From: DAOOOW01 sp035387885
Lineage (GTDB): Bacteria > Patescibacteriota > Patescibacteriia > UBA2196
Assembly: GCA_035387885.1 (NCBI GenBank)
Contig: DAOOOW010000011.1
Location: forward strand, 1-37,222
DNA length: 37,222 bases
Reading direction: 5' to 3'
A model generated the notes under the pieces. It ran no database searches. It had not been told where the DNA came from and saw only the letters and a program-made list of their open reading frames with translations. This document shows, one piece after another, positions 8,433-16,738 of this stretch (its first letter is position 1; every line of letters begins with the position of its first letter). Both the position numbers and the translations under genes were made by a program.

Positions 8433-8460
8433 ATAAAAATACCGAGCTAAGCAGCTCGGT
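8431..8460 (-). terminator. Terminator of the 301-aa membrane protein gene
   Basis: An ACCGAGCT/AGCTCGGT stem (8441-8460) is followed on the minus strand by ATTTTTATTTG. It lies 20 nt after the stop at 8481 and overlaps the -35 of the ftsH promoter by two bases. Confidence 0.85.
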
Positions 8461-8480
8461 ATCTATAGGTAGATTAAAAT

Positions 8481-9386
8481 TTAAAATAAAGACAACTGAC
8501 AATCTTTTTTGATTCTTTCTGTTCTGGTACCCAAATATCTTTTAGGCATGAAAGGAGACAAAGGAGCTGAAACGGGCAAAGATATGGCTATACAAAACTT
8601 TCTAAATCGGCCAGGGTTTTTAAATTGTATATATTGCTTATAGGTAATATATTTTACCACTTGATGGTTCTCGTCCTCTATGCAATATCTTGTTTTATTT
8701 TCATAGAGACTGCCAGCATCAATAGTGCCACCATAAATTGTGCTTAGGTAAAAAATGGCTAAAGCAATTGGCAATAGACGCCGACCCCAAACTCTTAATG
8801 ATTGAAAAAAATATTTTATTTTTCTAAAATATCTTTTTAAAAACCAGCCTTCTATGGTGGGTCTGGTTGGTCTAAACACTGGCCATTTTTGAGAAAAAAA
8901 GGCAAAATACAAATCTATCAATAACGCAGCAATCCAGATATAGATATAATTCCTATCATTTGATGGCACTTGTTTGACTAAATTCCCCAGGCTTAAATAT
9001 AACAAAAACATGGGTGATAAAAACATGATTAATCTGGCAATTTTGCGGCGCCAAGGATGTAAAAAATTCCTAATCAAATAAATAAATTTGGCGATTGTGG
9101 GTAAAACAAAAATTCCCACAATTCTCAAAAATATTTCCAACGGTTCTTGGGGTAATAAAAATCCTTCGGGATTTCTTAATAGAAATTTACTCAAAAAATA
9201 ATGTTGGAATAAAGTGCCTGTTTGAAAGACCAATAGGCTGTATCCCAACAAACCCTCAAAAGATTTCATGGACCAAAACGTTTTTTTAAAAAGAATTTTT
9301 TTAAATAGCCAATAAACCACTAAACATAAAATAGCCGAAAAACTGTAAATAATTATTGGTGACCAATCAAGATTATCTAATGACAT
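8481..9386 (-). CDS. Polytopic membrane protein, unknown function
   Basis: 301 residues with about five or six hydrophobic segments (near 11-29, 46-64, 86-105, 117-135, 150-166 and 205-225), many aromatic residues and Arg/Lys-rich loops. The soluble C-terminal tail has single cysteines and a YKQYIQFKNPGRF stretch. I do not recognise the family. A GGAGG ribosome-binding site precedes the ATG, and a promoter (9435-9463) and terminator (8431-8460) bracket the gene, so it is a single-gene unit between rpsA and ftsH. Confidence 0.75.
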   Translation of the reverse strand: MSLDNLDWSPIIIYSFSAILCLVVYWLFKKILFKKTFWSMKSFEGLLGYSLLVFQTGTLFQHYFLSKFLLRNPEGFLLPQEPLEIFLRIVGIFVLPTIAKFIYLIRNFLHPWRRKIARLIMFLSPMFLLYLSLGNLVKQVPSNDRNYIYIWIAALLIDLYFAFFSQKWPVFRPTRPTIEGWFLKRYFRKIKYFFQSLRVWGRRLLPIALAIFYLSTIYGGTIDAGSLYENKTRYCIEDENHQVVKYITYKQYIQFKNPGRFRKFCIAISLPVSAPLSPFMPKRYLGTRTERIKKDCQLSLF

Positions 9387-9434
9387 ATTTTATCCTCCAA
9401 AATTCTGAATTGTAATTTTGATGTTTAATGTTTA

Positions 9435-9463
9435 AGACTAAACCATAATGGTAATTCTGTCAA
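9435..9463 (-). promoter_or_regulatory. Promoter of the 301-aa membrane protein gene
   Basis: On the minus strand a perfect TTGACA (9458-9463), a 17-nt spacer and TAGTCT (9435-9440), immediately after the rpsA terminator. Confidence 0.65.
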
Positions 9464-9465
9464 GA

Positions 9466-9495
9466 AAGCCAAAAGCGAGCCCTTGGGCTCGCTTT
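9466..9495 (-). terminator. Terminator of rpsA
   Basis: An 11-bp stem AAAGCGAGCCC/GGGCTCGCTTT (9472-9482 with 9485-9495) with a very tight loop lies 18 nt after the rpsA stop. The T-rich run on the minus strand is interrupted. Confidence 0.75.
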
Positions 9496-9513
9496 CTTTA
9501 TATAATTACCAAA

Positions 9514-10611
9514 TTAACTTAAATCTTTCATGGACAATCCCATGCGATGTTCTTCCAAATCAATGGATAAAATTTTAAAATCATATTCTTCGCCCACTTT
9601 AACCATTTCTTCAACATTTTCTATTTTTTCATTAGATAATTCAGAAATATGCACCAAACCGTTGATACCCCCGGCTAATTCTACAAAAGCACCAAATTTA
9701 TCTATCTTTAAAACTTTGCCTTTAACTTTTTGACCAACTTCATAATTGGTTGCCATTTTTTTCCAAGGATCTTCTTCTAATTTTTTAGCCGATAAAGTAA
9801 TGCGATTATCGCTTAAACCAATAATTTGGGCTTTGAGAGTATCCCCCACTTTAAATAAATCTCTAGGGTGATTAATTCTCTGCCAAGCCAATTCGGAAAT
9901 ATGAATCAAGCCTTCAAGTCCGGCACCAAATTCCACAAAAATTCCAAAATCTACAATACCAGTAACTTTGCAATCCACAACATCGCCTGGTTGAAACTTT
10001 TTTAATTCTTCGCGTTTGTCACTAGCATAAACTTCTTTTTCAGAAAAAATAATTTTATTTTCCTTTTCATCCAAATCAATAATTTTAGCTTTAATTTTTT
10101 TATCCACTAAAGATTTTAATTTTTCCAAAATTCTGGCTTTATTACCCCCATCAACACGCGGATAATTTTCTTTGCTTAATTGAGAAACTGGCATAAAACC
10201 AGTGATATCATTATAGGCTACCATTAAGCCACCTTTGTTAGCTTCCAAAACTCTAACTTCCACAACTTCGCCACCAGATCTTAAATCTGTAAAACTTTGC
10301 CAGGTTTGTTGATGACCAGCTGAACGCAAGGATAATTCATAAATTCCTCTTTCATTTTCTGTATCAAGTACAGTGGTCGTAACTTCATCACCAACTTTTA
10401 AATGAGCATAATGTCCAGCGTCATCTTTAAGTTCTCGGCCCCGAACCATGCCTGTGGCCACCCCATTAATATCTAAATGAATTTCATTTTTAGCCAAAGC
10501 AATAACTTTAGCTGTAATTAAATCTCCTGTTTTTGGCAATAAGGAAACCGCATCATCATTTAAAATTTCATCCATGACATTGTTAATCACGGGTTTTTCT
10601 TTTTTAGTCAT
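9514..10611 (-). CDS. rpsA: 30S ribosomal protein S1
   Basis: RNA-binding ribosomal protein that helps recruit mRNAs to the 30S subunit. 365 residues carry four S1 (OB-fold) repeats, starting near residues 27 (GDLITAKVIAL), 112 (GGEVVEVRVLE), 202 (GDVVDCKVTGIVDFGIFVEF) and 286 (GQKVKGKVLKIDKFGAFVEL). Repeats 3 and 4 have the canonical GLIHISEL and GLVHISEL ends. This is shorter than the six-repeat S1 of E. coli. No Shine-Dalgarno precedes the ATG. A promoter at 10731-10759 leaves a leader of about 110 nt, which could allow autoregulation. Confidence 0.93.
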   Translation of the reverse strand: MTKKEKPVINNVMDEILNDDAVSLLPKTGDLITAKVIALAKNEIHLDINGVATGMVRGRELKDDAGHYAHLKVGDEVTTTVLDTENERGIYELSLRSAGHQQTWQSFTDLRSGGEVVEVRVLEANKGGLMVAYNDITGFMPVSQLSKENYPRVDGGNKARILEKLKSLVDKKIKAKIIDLDEKENKIIFSEKEVYASDKREELKKFQPGDVVDCKVTGIVDFGIFVEFGAGLEGLIHISELAWQRINHPRDLFKVGDTLKAQIIGLSDNRITLSAKKLEEDPWKKMATNYEVGQKVKGKVLKIDKFGAFVELAGGINGLVHISELSNEKIENVEEMVKVGEEYDFKILSIDLEEHRMGLSMKDLS

Positions 10612-10730
10612 AAAAAAATTTTAGTTAACATTAAAGCATGTTAACATCCACTCATTAACTGTCTATCGGCTAATAAACAGCGTTTTGGACTTAATTTTTG
10701 GCCAAAACTTAGTTTTTATAAGTTGCTTTG

Positions 10731-10759
10731 AGTCTAGCAGAATCTTAATTTTTTGGCAA
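10731..10759 (-). promoter_or_regulatory. Promoter of rpsA
   Basis: On the minus strand TTGCCA (10754-10759), a 17-nt spacer and TAGACT (10731-10736). Confidence 0.6.
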
Positions 10760-10779
10760 GATGACGACCTCTTTCTTAT

Positions 10780-10808
10780 TTGCTATTATTTAAAAATATT
10801 GTTAAAAT
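10780..10808 (+). promoter_or_regulatory. Candidate promoter of the MBL-fold gene
   Basis: TTGCTA (10780-10785), a 17-nt spacer and TAAAAT (10803-10808). It is back to back with the rpsA promoter in the divergent spacer. Confidence 0.4.
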
Positions 10809-10880
10809 ATAATTATAATTTAACGTATAACTTTAATCATAAATTTTAACTTCTGAGTTTTAAATTTTGAATTTTACAAT

Positions 10881-11552
10881 ATGTATATCCAATGGTTCGG
10901 ACAATCTTTTTTTAAAATTACTGCCAAAAATTATTTAGGTAATGAGGTAGCGGTGGCCATTGATCCTTTTAATAAAAATTACGGTTTAAAAGTACCGAAT
11001 AAATTCGGCGCGGATTTAGCTTTAATTACTCATGATCATGAAGATCATAATAATTTAGAAATAATTAAAGGTACTGAACTTTCTCCTGAACCTTTTGTAA
11101 TTTCTGGTCCAGGTGAATATGAAATTAAAGGCATTATGGTTTATGGTGTACCAGCTTTTCATGACGATGAAGCTGGAGCTAAACTTGGTGAAAATACCAT
11201 TTATATTTTGGAAATAGAAAATATGTGGTTGGCTCATTTAGGAGATTTAGGCCAAAAAAAATTAACTGAAAAACAGCTAGAACACTTGGAAGGCGTGGAT
11301 ATTTTAATGATACCTATTGGTGGCACTTATACTCTGGACTCCAAAGGCGCCAGCCAAATAATTTCTGAAATTGAACCGAGAATTATTATTCCTATGCATT
11401 ATAAAATTCCCGGACTCAATATTAAAGAATTGGACGGAGTAGATAAATTTATTAAAGAAACTGGTTTTAAAAGCGAAGAAACTGATAAATTTAAAATTAC
11501 TAAAAAAGATTTGCCTAGCGATGAAACAAAATTAGTAATTTTAACACCGTAA
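10881..11552 (+). CDS. MBL-fold metallo-hydrolase
   Basis: 223-residue metallo-beta-lactamase-fold protein of the small UlaG/UPF0173-like type. It begins directly with the beta strand YIQWFGQSFF and has the zinc motif HDHEDH (about residues 51-56), a later Asp in LAHLGDLG (about 119) and a His in IIPMHYK (about 174), which is the usual order of metal ligands. The substrate is unknown. A divergent neighbour of rpsA; an inverted-repeat pair follows its stop. Confidence 0.85.
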   Translation: MYIQWFGQSFFKITAKNYLGNEVAVAIDPFNKNYGLKVPNKFGADLALITHDHEDHNNLEIIKGTELSPEPFVISGPGEYEIKGIMVYGVPAFHDDEAGAKLGENTIYILEIENMWLAHLGDLGQKKLTEKQLEHLEGVDILMIPIGGTYTLDSKGASQIISEIEPRIIIPMHYKIPGLNIKELDGVDKFIKETGFKSEETDKFKITKKDLPSDETKLVILTP

Positions 11553-11557
11553 TATTT

Positions 11558-11700
11558 ATCCCCTCCTTTTCAAGGAGGGGTCTCTCGACGGAGTCGGAGG
11601 GGGTGGTTATGGTGTTAAGTAGAATTGGTTTTATCTTTATGCTATAACCACCCCCTTAGTCCCTATCGGGACTTAAGCCCCTCCTTGAAAAGGAGGGGAT
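11558..11700. repeat. Two inverted copies of a GC-rich palindromic element
   Basis: Each copy (about 11558-11610 and 11645-11700) has a perfect outer palindrome built on CCCCTCCTTTT, then a variable inner palindrome (CGACGGAGTCG in one, GTCCCTATCGGGAC in the other), then GGGGGTGGTTAT. The copies are head to head, so the whole region could fold into one long hairpin. The same three-part layout occurs twice in frame inside uvrC. It may also serve as the terminator of the MBL gene. Confidence 0.85.
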
Positions 11701-11730
11701 AGAACATAAAATAAAGTTAATTCTAAACCC

Positions 11731-12447
11731 ATGGACAAAAACAACAAAACAAAAATTTACATCTTACTTGGTCTGTGTCTGCTTATCATTCTCGGCTTTT
11801 GGCTCTATAGTTTAAAATTAAATTTATCTTCTCTTAATAATAATGCCACCAATAAAGGTATTGGCGCTAAAAGTTTAATCAATACCATTGTGGATATTTT
11901 TAAAGCGCACCCCTTAACAGAACCCGAAGAAAAAGTGACCACACCAGTTGAAGAATTAACTAATAAAATTGCTGAGGAAATTAAAAATCAAAACAATTCT
12001 ACCTCCACTGCTGATTGGTTAACGTATAGAAATGAGGAATTGGGGTTTGAGTTTAAATATCCCAAAGAGTGGTTTTGGAATAATATAGACAAAACCCTAA
12101 CAAATTATAGCCGAGAAGAAGGAGATTTAAATGGTGGAATCTTTACTTCACCCTCCATTAAAATAGTTATAGATGTATTCCCTCTGGATGATCTGGACGA
12201 AAAATCTGTTTTAAATTGTGGTAAAAGCGACGATGAAAAAACAATTATGGAATGCGAAGATATTTATATTAATAATTTAAAATTTAAAAAAACAATTTCT
12301 CATATAGAAGTGTTAACAAAAGGTTACTCTATTACGGTTGTTACAATACACAACAATAGCGCCTACTATTTAACAGGTGTTTTTAATGATTACGACCAAA
12401 TAACTGAAATTAAATCCATATTTAATACCTTCAAATTTCTAAAATAA
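11731..12447 (+). CDS. N-terminally anchored extracytoplasmic protein, PsbP-like fold possible
   Basis: 238 residues. A short basic N-terminus and one transmembrane helix (about residues 8-28) are followed by a low-complexity linker (about 30-95) and a soluble domain. That domain starts DWLTYRNEELGFEFKYPKEW, a pattern seen in PsbP-like or LpqN-like surface proteins. Two cysteines (LNCGKS and MECEDI, about 163 and 173) could form a disulphide outside the membrane. There is no clear lipobox. It is flanked on both sides by palindromic repeats. Function unknown. Confidence 0.7.
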   Translation: MDKNNKTKIYILLGLCLLIILGFWLYSLKLNLSSLNNNATNKGIGAKSLINTIVDIFKAHPLTEPEEKVTTPVEELTNKIAEEIKNQNNSTSTADWLTYRNEELGFEFKYPKEWFWNNIDKTLTNYSREEGDLNGGIFTSPSIKIVIDVFPLDDLDEKSVLNCGKSDDEKTIMECEDIYINNLKFKKTISHIEVLTKGYSITVVTIHNNSAYYLTGVFNDYDQITEIKSIFNTFKFLK

Positions 12448-12460
12448 TTTCCCCTTTGGG

Positions 12461-12523
12461 GGTCCCCGTAGGGACAGGTCTCGACCTGTCCAAAACAAGG
12501 ACAGCTCCAGAGCTGTCCCTACC
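12461..12523. repeat. Double palindrome of the GTAGGGACAG type
   Basis: Two perfect 9-bp hairpins, GGACAGGTC/GACCTGTCC (12472-12491) and GGACAGCTC/GAGCTGTCC (12499-12518), are enclosed by GTAGGGACAG ... CTGTCCCTAC so the region can form a cruciform. With the next element it fills most of the 306-nt gap between the anchored protein and gyrA. Confidence 0.8.
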
Positions 12524-12549
12524 CACACAAATTTATTGTTGATTCAAGG

Positions 12550-12665
12550 CCGCGCGGTATTGTTGGTTCAAGGTTGTACCTTGAACCAACTTGTTCCTTC
12601 AGTAAACTTGTTTATTACCTTGATACATGCAGGTTCAGGGCAGGGCCCTGAACCAACGCACCGCA
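12550..12665. repeat. Second double palindrome upstream of gyrA
   Basis: A perfect 13-bp hairpin GTTGGTTCAAGGT (12562-12590) and a perfect 10-bp hairpin GGTTCAGGGC (12632-12654), with partially matching outer flanks (GCGGTATTGTTGG and CCAACGCACCGC). A degenerate relative of the first hairpin is at about 2883-2905. The remaining 12666-12753 is AT-rich, carries a TTTGCC/TTTTCC short-period stretch and must hold the gyrA promoter, which I cannot place. Confidence 0.75.
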
Positions 12666-12753
12666 TAAAATAATTTTTTATTCACCTTTTGCCATTTGCC
12701 TTTTTCCATTTTAACCCATTAATTCGTTAATAAATAACTATAAATAATACTGT

Positions 12754-15267
12754 ATGAAAAATATTGCTGACAAAAAACCAAACCTCGAACTCGAAGCTGA
12801 ACCAACTACCCCTCATAATCTCGGTCGTATTCAAGAGCGCCCAATTTCTGATGAAATGCAGGAATCCTATTTAGATTATGCCATGAGCGTTATTGTTTCT
12901 CGTGCCTTGCCAGATGTGCGTGATGGTTTAAAACCAGTGCATCGCCGTATTCTCTACGCCATGTGGGACATTGGTTTAAAAGCTGCTGGTAAATTTAGAA
13001 AATCCGCCACCGTAGTTGGTGAAGTCTTAGGTAAATACCACCCTCATGGTGATGCCGCTGTTTATGAATCCATGGTTAGAATGGCTCAAGATTTTTCTAT
13101 GCGTTATCCTTTGGTTCATGGCCAAGGCAACTTTGGTTCCATGGATGGCGATGGTGCAGCCGCTATGCGTTATACTGAAGCCAAATTAACTGCTATGGCC
13201 GAAGAAATGCTTTTTGATTTGGAAAAAAATACAATTGATTGGCGACCAAATTTTGATGGCTCGGTTAAAGAACCGCGCGTTTTACCAGCCAAATTACCCA
13301 ATTTACTTCTAGATGGCACTATGGGTATTGCTGTAGGTATGGCCACAGAAATTCCACCGCACAATTTAACAGAAATTATCGATGGCATTCTTTTATTAGC
13401 AGATGATCCAGACGCTACCATTGATGATTTAATGAAATTTGTTAAAGGACCCGATTTTCCCACTGGTGGCATTATCTATAACACTGAAGATATTAAACAG
13501 GCTTATGCTACTGGCAGAGGTGGTGTTGTCTTACGGGCTAAAACAGAAATTGTAGAAACAAAAAATAATATGTTTTCTATTATTATTTCTGAAGTCCCAT
13601 ATCAAATGAACAAAGCCACCCTTTTAGAAAAAATTGCCGATTTGGTTAAAGATAAAAAAATTGAAGGCATCAAAGATTTACGTGATGAATCCAATAAAGA
13701 AGGCGTGCGTGTAGTTGTAGAATTAAAAAAAGATTCTTATCCTAAAAAAATATTAAACCAACTTTTTTCACATACAGATTTGCAAACAACTTTTCATTTT
13801 AATATGCTGGCTTTAGTTGATGGTATCCAGCCCAGAGTTTTAACCTTAAAAATGATTTTGGAAGAATATTTAAAACATCGTCGTGAAGTTATCAAAAGAC
13901 GCACTGGGTATGATTTAGAGCGGGCTAAAGATCGCGCCCATATTTTAGAAGGTCTAATGCTGGCTTTAGATAAAATTGACGCGGTTATTAAAACTATCAA
14001 AGAATCTAGAGATCGAGAAGAAGCCAAAATTAATTTAATTAAAAAGTTTAAACTTTCTGAAAGACAAGCTGTGGCTATTTTGGAAATGCGTCTGTCTCAA
14101 TTGGCTAACTTGGAGCAATTAAAAATAGAAACTGAATTAAAAGAGAAGAAAAAATTAATTGCTGAATTGGAAGCCATTTTAAAAAGTCCTAAAAAAATTA
14201 CTGAGATTATTAAAGAAGAGCTTTTGGCTATTAAAGAAAAATTCGGTGACGACAGAAGAACCCAAATTGTACCTCACGCTGTCGGAGAATTTAGTCAAGA
14301 AGATTTAATTCCTGATGAAACAACAGTGGTCATGATTACTCGCGATGGCTATATTAAACGTATGCCACCAGAAACTTTTAAAACCCAACTCCGTGGTGGC
14401 AAGGGTGTGGTTGGAGCCACCACCAAAGAAGAAGACGTGGTAGAACATTTATTTTCTACAACTACTCACAAGGATTTATTATTCTTTACCAATAAGGGCC
14501 GGGTTTTTCAATTAAAAGCTTATGAAATTCCTGTAGCCTCGCGTATTGCCAAAGGCCAATCAATTGTTAACTTCTTACAACTTTCACCTCAAGAATCTGT
14601 TTCGGCTATGCTCTATTTAGATGGCAAAGAAAAATTTGAATTTTTAATGATGATTACTAAAAAAGGCACTATTAAAAAAACTGCTTTAACTGAATTTAAA
14701 AATATTAGAAGAACGGGTTTAATTGCCATTAAATTAAATAATGGAGATTTGTTGGATTGGGTCAAACCAGTGGAAAATAAAGATGAAATTTTAATTACCA
14801 CAGCCAAAGGTCAAGCCATTCATTTTGAAGAAGCTGATGTACGTTCCATGGGTCGTTCCGCAGCTGGTGTTAGAGCCATTAGATTAAAAAATGGCGATGA
14901 AGTGGTTTCTATGAATGTGATTACCAAATCAGATATAAAAGATAAAATCAAAAGTTTAGTGGTCACAGAAAATGGTTTTGGCAAAATGACTGATATTAAT
15001 GAATATCGTCTGCAATCTCGCGGTGGTTCTGGTATTCGCACAGCCAAAGTCACTCCTAAAAATGGTAAAGTTGTTTGGTCAACCACTTTAAATCCAGATA
15101 AATTGCCAGAAAATATTTCTGGAGATTTATTAATTATGTCGGATAGTGGCCAAACTATTCGCTTGCCTCTAAAATCTGTACCCAATACTGGCCGTGACAC
15201 TCAAGGTGTGCGCTTAATGCGCTTTAAAGCAGACAAAGATAAAGTTGGCAGTGTAACTTTGGTTTAA
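12754..15267 (+). CDS. gyrA: DNA gyrase subunit A
   Basis: Breakage-reunion subunit of the type II topoisomerase that introduces negative supercoils. 837 residues: winged-helix/tower region with the catalytic Tyr in AAMRYTE (Tyr140), a coiled-coil (about 370-490), and a C-terminal beta-pinwheel with a GyrA box in the form QLRGGKG (usual QRRGGKG). This supports gyrase rather than topoisomerase IV. In the quinolone-determining region, HPHGDAAVYES places Ala101 and Glu105 where E. coli has Ser83 and Asp87. No Shine-Dalgarno is visible. The 240-aa gene downstream begins 18 nt after the stop and may be cotranscribed. gyrB is not in this window. Confidence 0.97.
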   Translation: MKNIADKKPNLELEAEPTTPHNLGRIQERPISDEMQESYLDYAMSVIVSRALPDVRDGLKPVHRRILYAMWDIGLKAAGKFRKSATVVGEVLGKYHPHGDAAVYESMVRMAQDFSMRYPLVHGQGNFGSMDGDGAAAMRYTEAKLTAMAEEMLFDLEKNTIDWRPNFDGSVKEPRVLPAKLPNLLLDGTMGIAVGMATEIPPHNLTEIIDGILLLADDPDATIDDLMKFVKGPDFPTGGIIYNTEDIKQAYATGRGGVVLRAKTEIVETKNNMFSIIISEVPYQMNKATLLEKIADLVKDKKIEGIKDLRDESNKEGVRVVVELKKDSYPKKILNQLFSHTDLQTTFHFNMLALVDGIQPRVLTLKMILEEYLKHRREVIKRRTGYDLERAKDRAHILEGLMLALDKIDAVIKTIKESRDREEAKINLIKKFKLSERQAVAILEMRLSQLANLEQLKIETELKEKKKLIAELEAILKSPKKITEIIKEELLAIKEKFGDDRRTQIVPHAVGEFSQEDLIPDETTVVMITRDGYIKRMPPETFKTQLRGGKGVVGATTKEEDVVEHLFSTTTHKDLLFFTNKGRVFQLKAYEIPVASRIAKGQSIVNFLQLSPQESVSAMLYLDGKEKFEFLMMITKKGTIKKTALTEFKNIRRTGLIAIKLNNGDLLDWVKPVENKDEILITTAKGQAIHFEEADVRSMGRSAAGVRAIRLKNGDEVVSMNVITKSDIKDKIKSLVVTENGFGKMTDINEYRLQSRGGSGIRTAKVTPKNGKVVWSTTLNPDKLPENISGDLLIMSDSGQTIRLPLKSVPNTGRDTQGVRLMRFKADKDKVGSVTLV

Positions 15268-15285
15268 CCCAAAAATAACTTTAAT

Positions 15286-16008
15286 ATGGTAAATTCACTA
15301 GAAACAAAAAAAATAATCTCCGGAGCTGAATTAGCAGAAAAAAACATAGAATCTTTGCCACCACCAGATTTAAATACTGAACTTAAAAACATGCTCATGC
15401 AATATTATACTTTGGCTGAAAATGCTATAAAAAAAGGTATTCGTGGTCAAGAAACAACTACTATATTACTAGAGATGAGAGACATAAAATATTTGATCAA
15501 GAAAAAAATAGAAAAAGCTGAAAATCAACATTACCAAGTTTCTGGAACGACCAATTATATTGTCATTAAAAATAGATCAGATAAATTTAAAAAAATTAAT
15601 TTTGTCTATTTCTTAGTAAATGAAAATGAAAATCAACTTACCAATGAATATAGTTATATCTATCTTTTAGAAAATTATTTTTTAGTTGCTAAGTTAGAAG
15701 GAGGACTATTAACTTTCATAGATAAAGAAACTGGCTTGGTATTAAATAACAAAAGATATGAACAAGTTAAAATTATTACACGGGGTAGTAAAAAAGAGAT
15801 TATTGCTTTAACAAATAATAAATGGTATTGGATCTGTAGTGATCCACAAAGATATAAAAATAGATATCCTCTAACCAGTGAAATATCTAATGGTTATTTG
15901 AATATAGATTTTAGTGATGACGAAGTAATTTGTGGTTATGATAACAATCTTTCAAATAATGGTCGCATGCTTACCCCTCAAACAATAAGGGATTCAATAG
16001 CTGCTTAA
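15286..16008 (+). CDS. Hypothetical protein, 240 aa
   Basis: Unknown function. An N-terminal helical part (about residues 1-85, with KKKIEKAENQ) is followed by a beta-rich region with repeated aromatic strands (SYIYLLENYFLVAKLEGG, NNKWYWICSDP, NGYLNIDFSDDE), possibly a small propeller- or jelly-like fold. No signal peptide or membrane helix. It follows gyrA by 18 nt, probably in the same transcript, and ends inside a perfect 21-bp hairpin. Base use is AT-richer than in gyrA. Confidence 0.7.
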   Translation: MVNSLETKKIISGAELAEKNIESLPPPDLNTELKNMLMQYYTLAENAIKKGIRGQETTTILLEMRDIKYLIKKKIEKAENQHYQVSGTTNYIVIKNRSDKFKKINFVYFLVNENENQLTNEYSYIYLLENYFLVAKLEGGLLTFIDKETGLVLNNKRYEQVKIITRGSKKEIIALTNNKWYWICSDPQRYKNRYPLTSEISNGYLNIDFSDDEVICGYDNNLSNNGRMLTPQTIRDSIAA

Positions 16009-16051
16009 TTCAAATAGCGTTCCGATGATGCATCGGAACGCTATTTGAATT
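16007..16051. terminator. Perfect 21-bp hairpin between convergent genes
   Basis: The arms 16007-16027 and 16031-16051 are fully complementary around a 3-nt loop. The left end overlaps the stop codon of the 240-aa gene and the right end overlaps that of the 49-aa minus-strand gene, so it can serve both directions. It has no strong T-run, so it could instead be an inserted palindrome. Confidence 0.7.
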
Positions 16052-16200
16052 TACCATAACCACCCACCACGAGCAACTATTGATAAAGTAAGAATAAAAA
16101 ATAATATGCAACTCACTAAAATAATTAAAAATTTTCTTCTGTTCTTACTTTCCTCCTCAAACCATTGATCAAACAGCCGACTCATTTTTTTAAGTTTCAT
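16051..16200 (-). CDS. Small single-pass membrane protein, 49 aa
   Basis: ATG at 16200 with GGAGG 4 nt upstream, then 49 codons to TAA. The basic/acidic N-terminal half (MKLKKMSRLFDQWFEEE, then KNRRK) is followed by one hydrophobic helix (about residues 24-42, FLIILVSCILFFILTLSIV) and the C-terminus ARGGWLW. The charge pattern suggests the N-terminus is inside. The strong ribosome-binding site and its fit between two intergenic signals make it likely to be real. Function unknown. Confidence 0.65.
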   Translation of the reverse strand: MKLKKMSRLFDQWFEEESKNRRKFLIILVSCILFFILTLSIVARGGWLW

Positions 16201-16351
16201 TTTTCCTCCAAATTTTTTATTTAAAAAAACAATCCCCTAAATTTTAATATTTTAAAACTCTTTATATCTAAACACTGAAGAAAAAATTTGTTAGTCAGTA
16301 TTTAATTGAAATTTATTATTTAATTTTGTTTTTTAAATTTTACTTTTATTT

Positions 16352-16735
16352 TTATTCCCCGTTATCCATTTTTTCCAATTCTCTCAAAATATCTTCAGGT
16401 ATTGGCACTCCGGCACGAATTTTACTAACTCCTGGATACCTCCAGGCTGTAATTATTTTTTTATGATTATTATTTACTATTAAATCATTAATTTTACCTT
16501 TTTCCTTTTGACTTTTGCTTTTTTCTTTCCACATGACCCATATTTCTGTCTTTTGTTTAGCGCCTACTGTTTGCATGCCAGCCAAACATCCTGGCGCCAC
16601 TGCCTCTTCCACTCGCTCTGAATGATTCAAAACTCTTAAAACCCTCTGCGCGCTTAAACCATAAAATTTCATCTTTTCCAAAGAATGCTTAGTCCAAGAA
16701 TATTTGTCTGTATCTTTAGGTGTTTTAAAATTCAT
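16352..16735 (-). CDS. Hypothetical protein, 127 aa, DUF4258-like
   Basis: The N-terminus (WTKHSLEKMKFYGLSAQRVLRVL) has the shape of DUF4258/RelE-like small proteins: a His-x-x-x-x-Met helix, then beta strands ending KKIITAWRYPG. This family assignment is tentative. A Lys/Ser/Gln-rich stretch (about residues 71-84) is encoded by a short-period repeat that shares an identical 17-mer with ligA and may be an insertion. The gene starts 3 nt after the exonuclease stop, so the two are an operon. Confidence 0.65.
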   Translation of the reverse strand: MNFKTPKDTDKYSWTKHSLEKMKFYGLSAQRVLRVLNHSERVEEAVAPGCLAGMQTVGAKQKTEIWVMWKEKSKSQKEKGKINDLIVNNNHKKIITAWRYPGVSKIRAGVPIPEDILRELEKMDNGE

Positions 16736-16738
16736 AAA

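Noticed and set aside
8395..8502. 36-residue N-terminal extension of FtsH
   Set aside because: A terminator hairpin and the ftsH promoter lie within it.
11558..11700. CRISPR-like or IS-end interpretation of the inverted pair
   Set aside because: Only two units in inverted orientation, no spacers, no cas genes, and no transposase reading frame between them.
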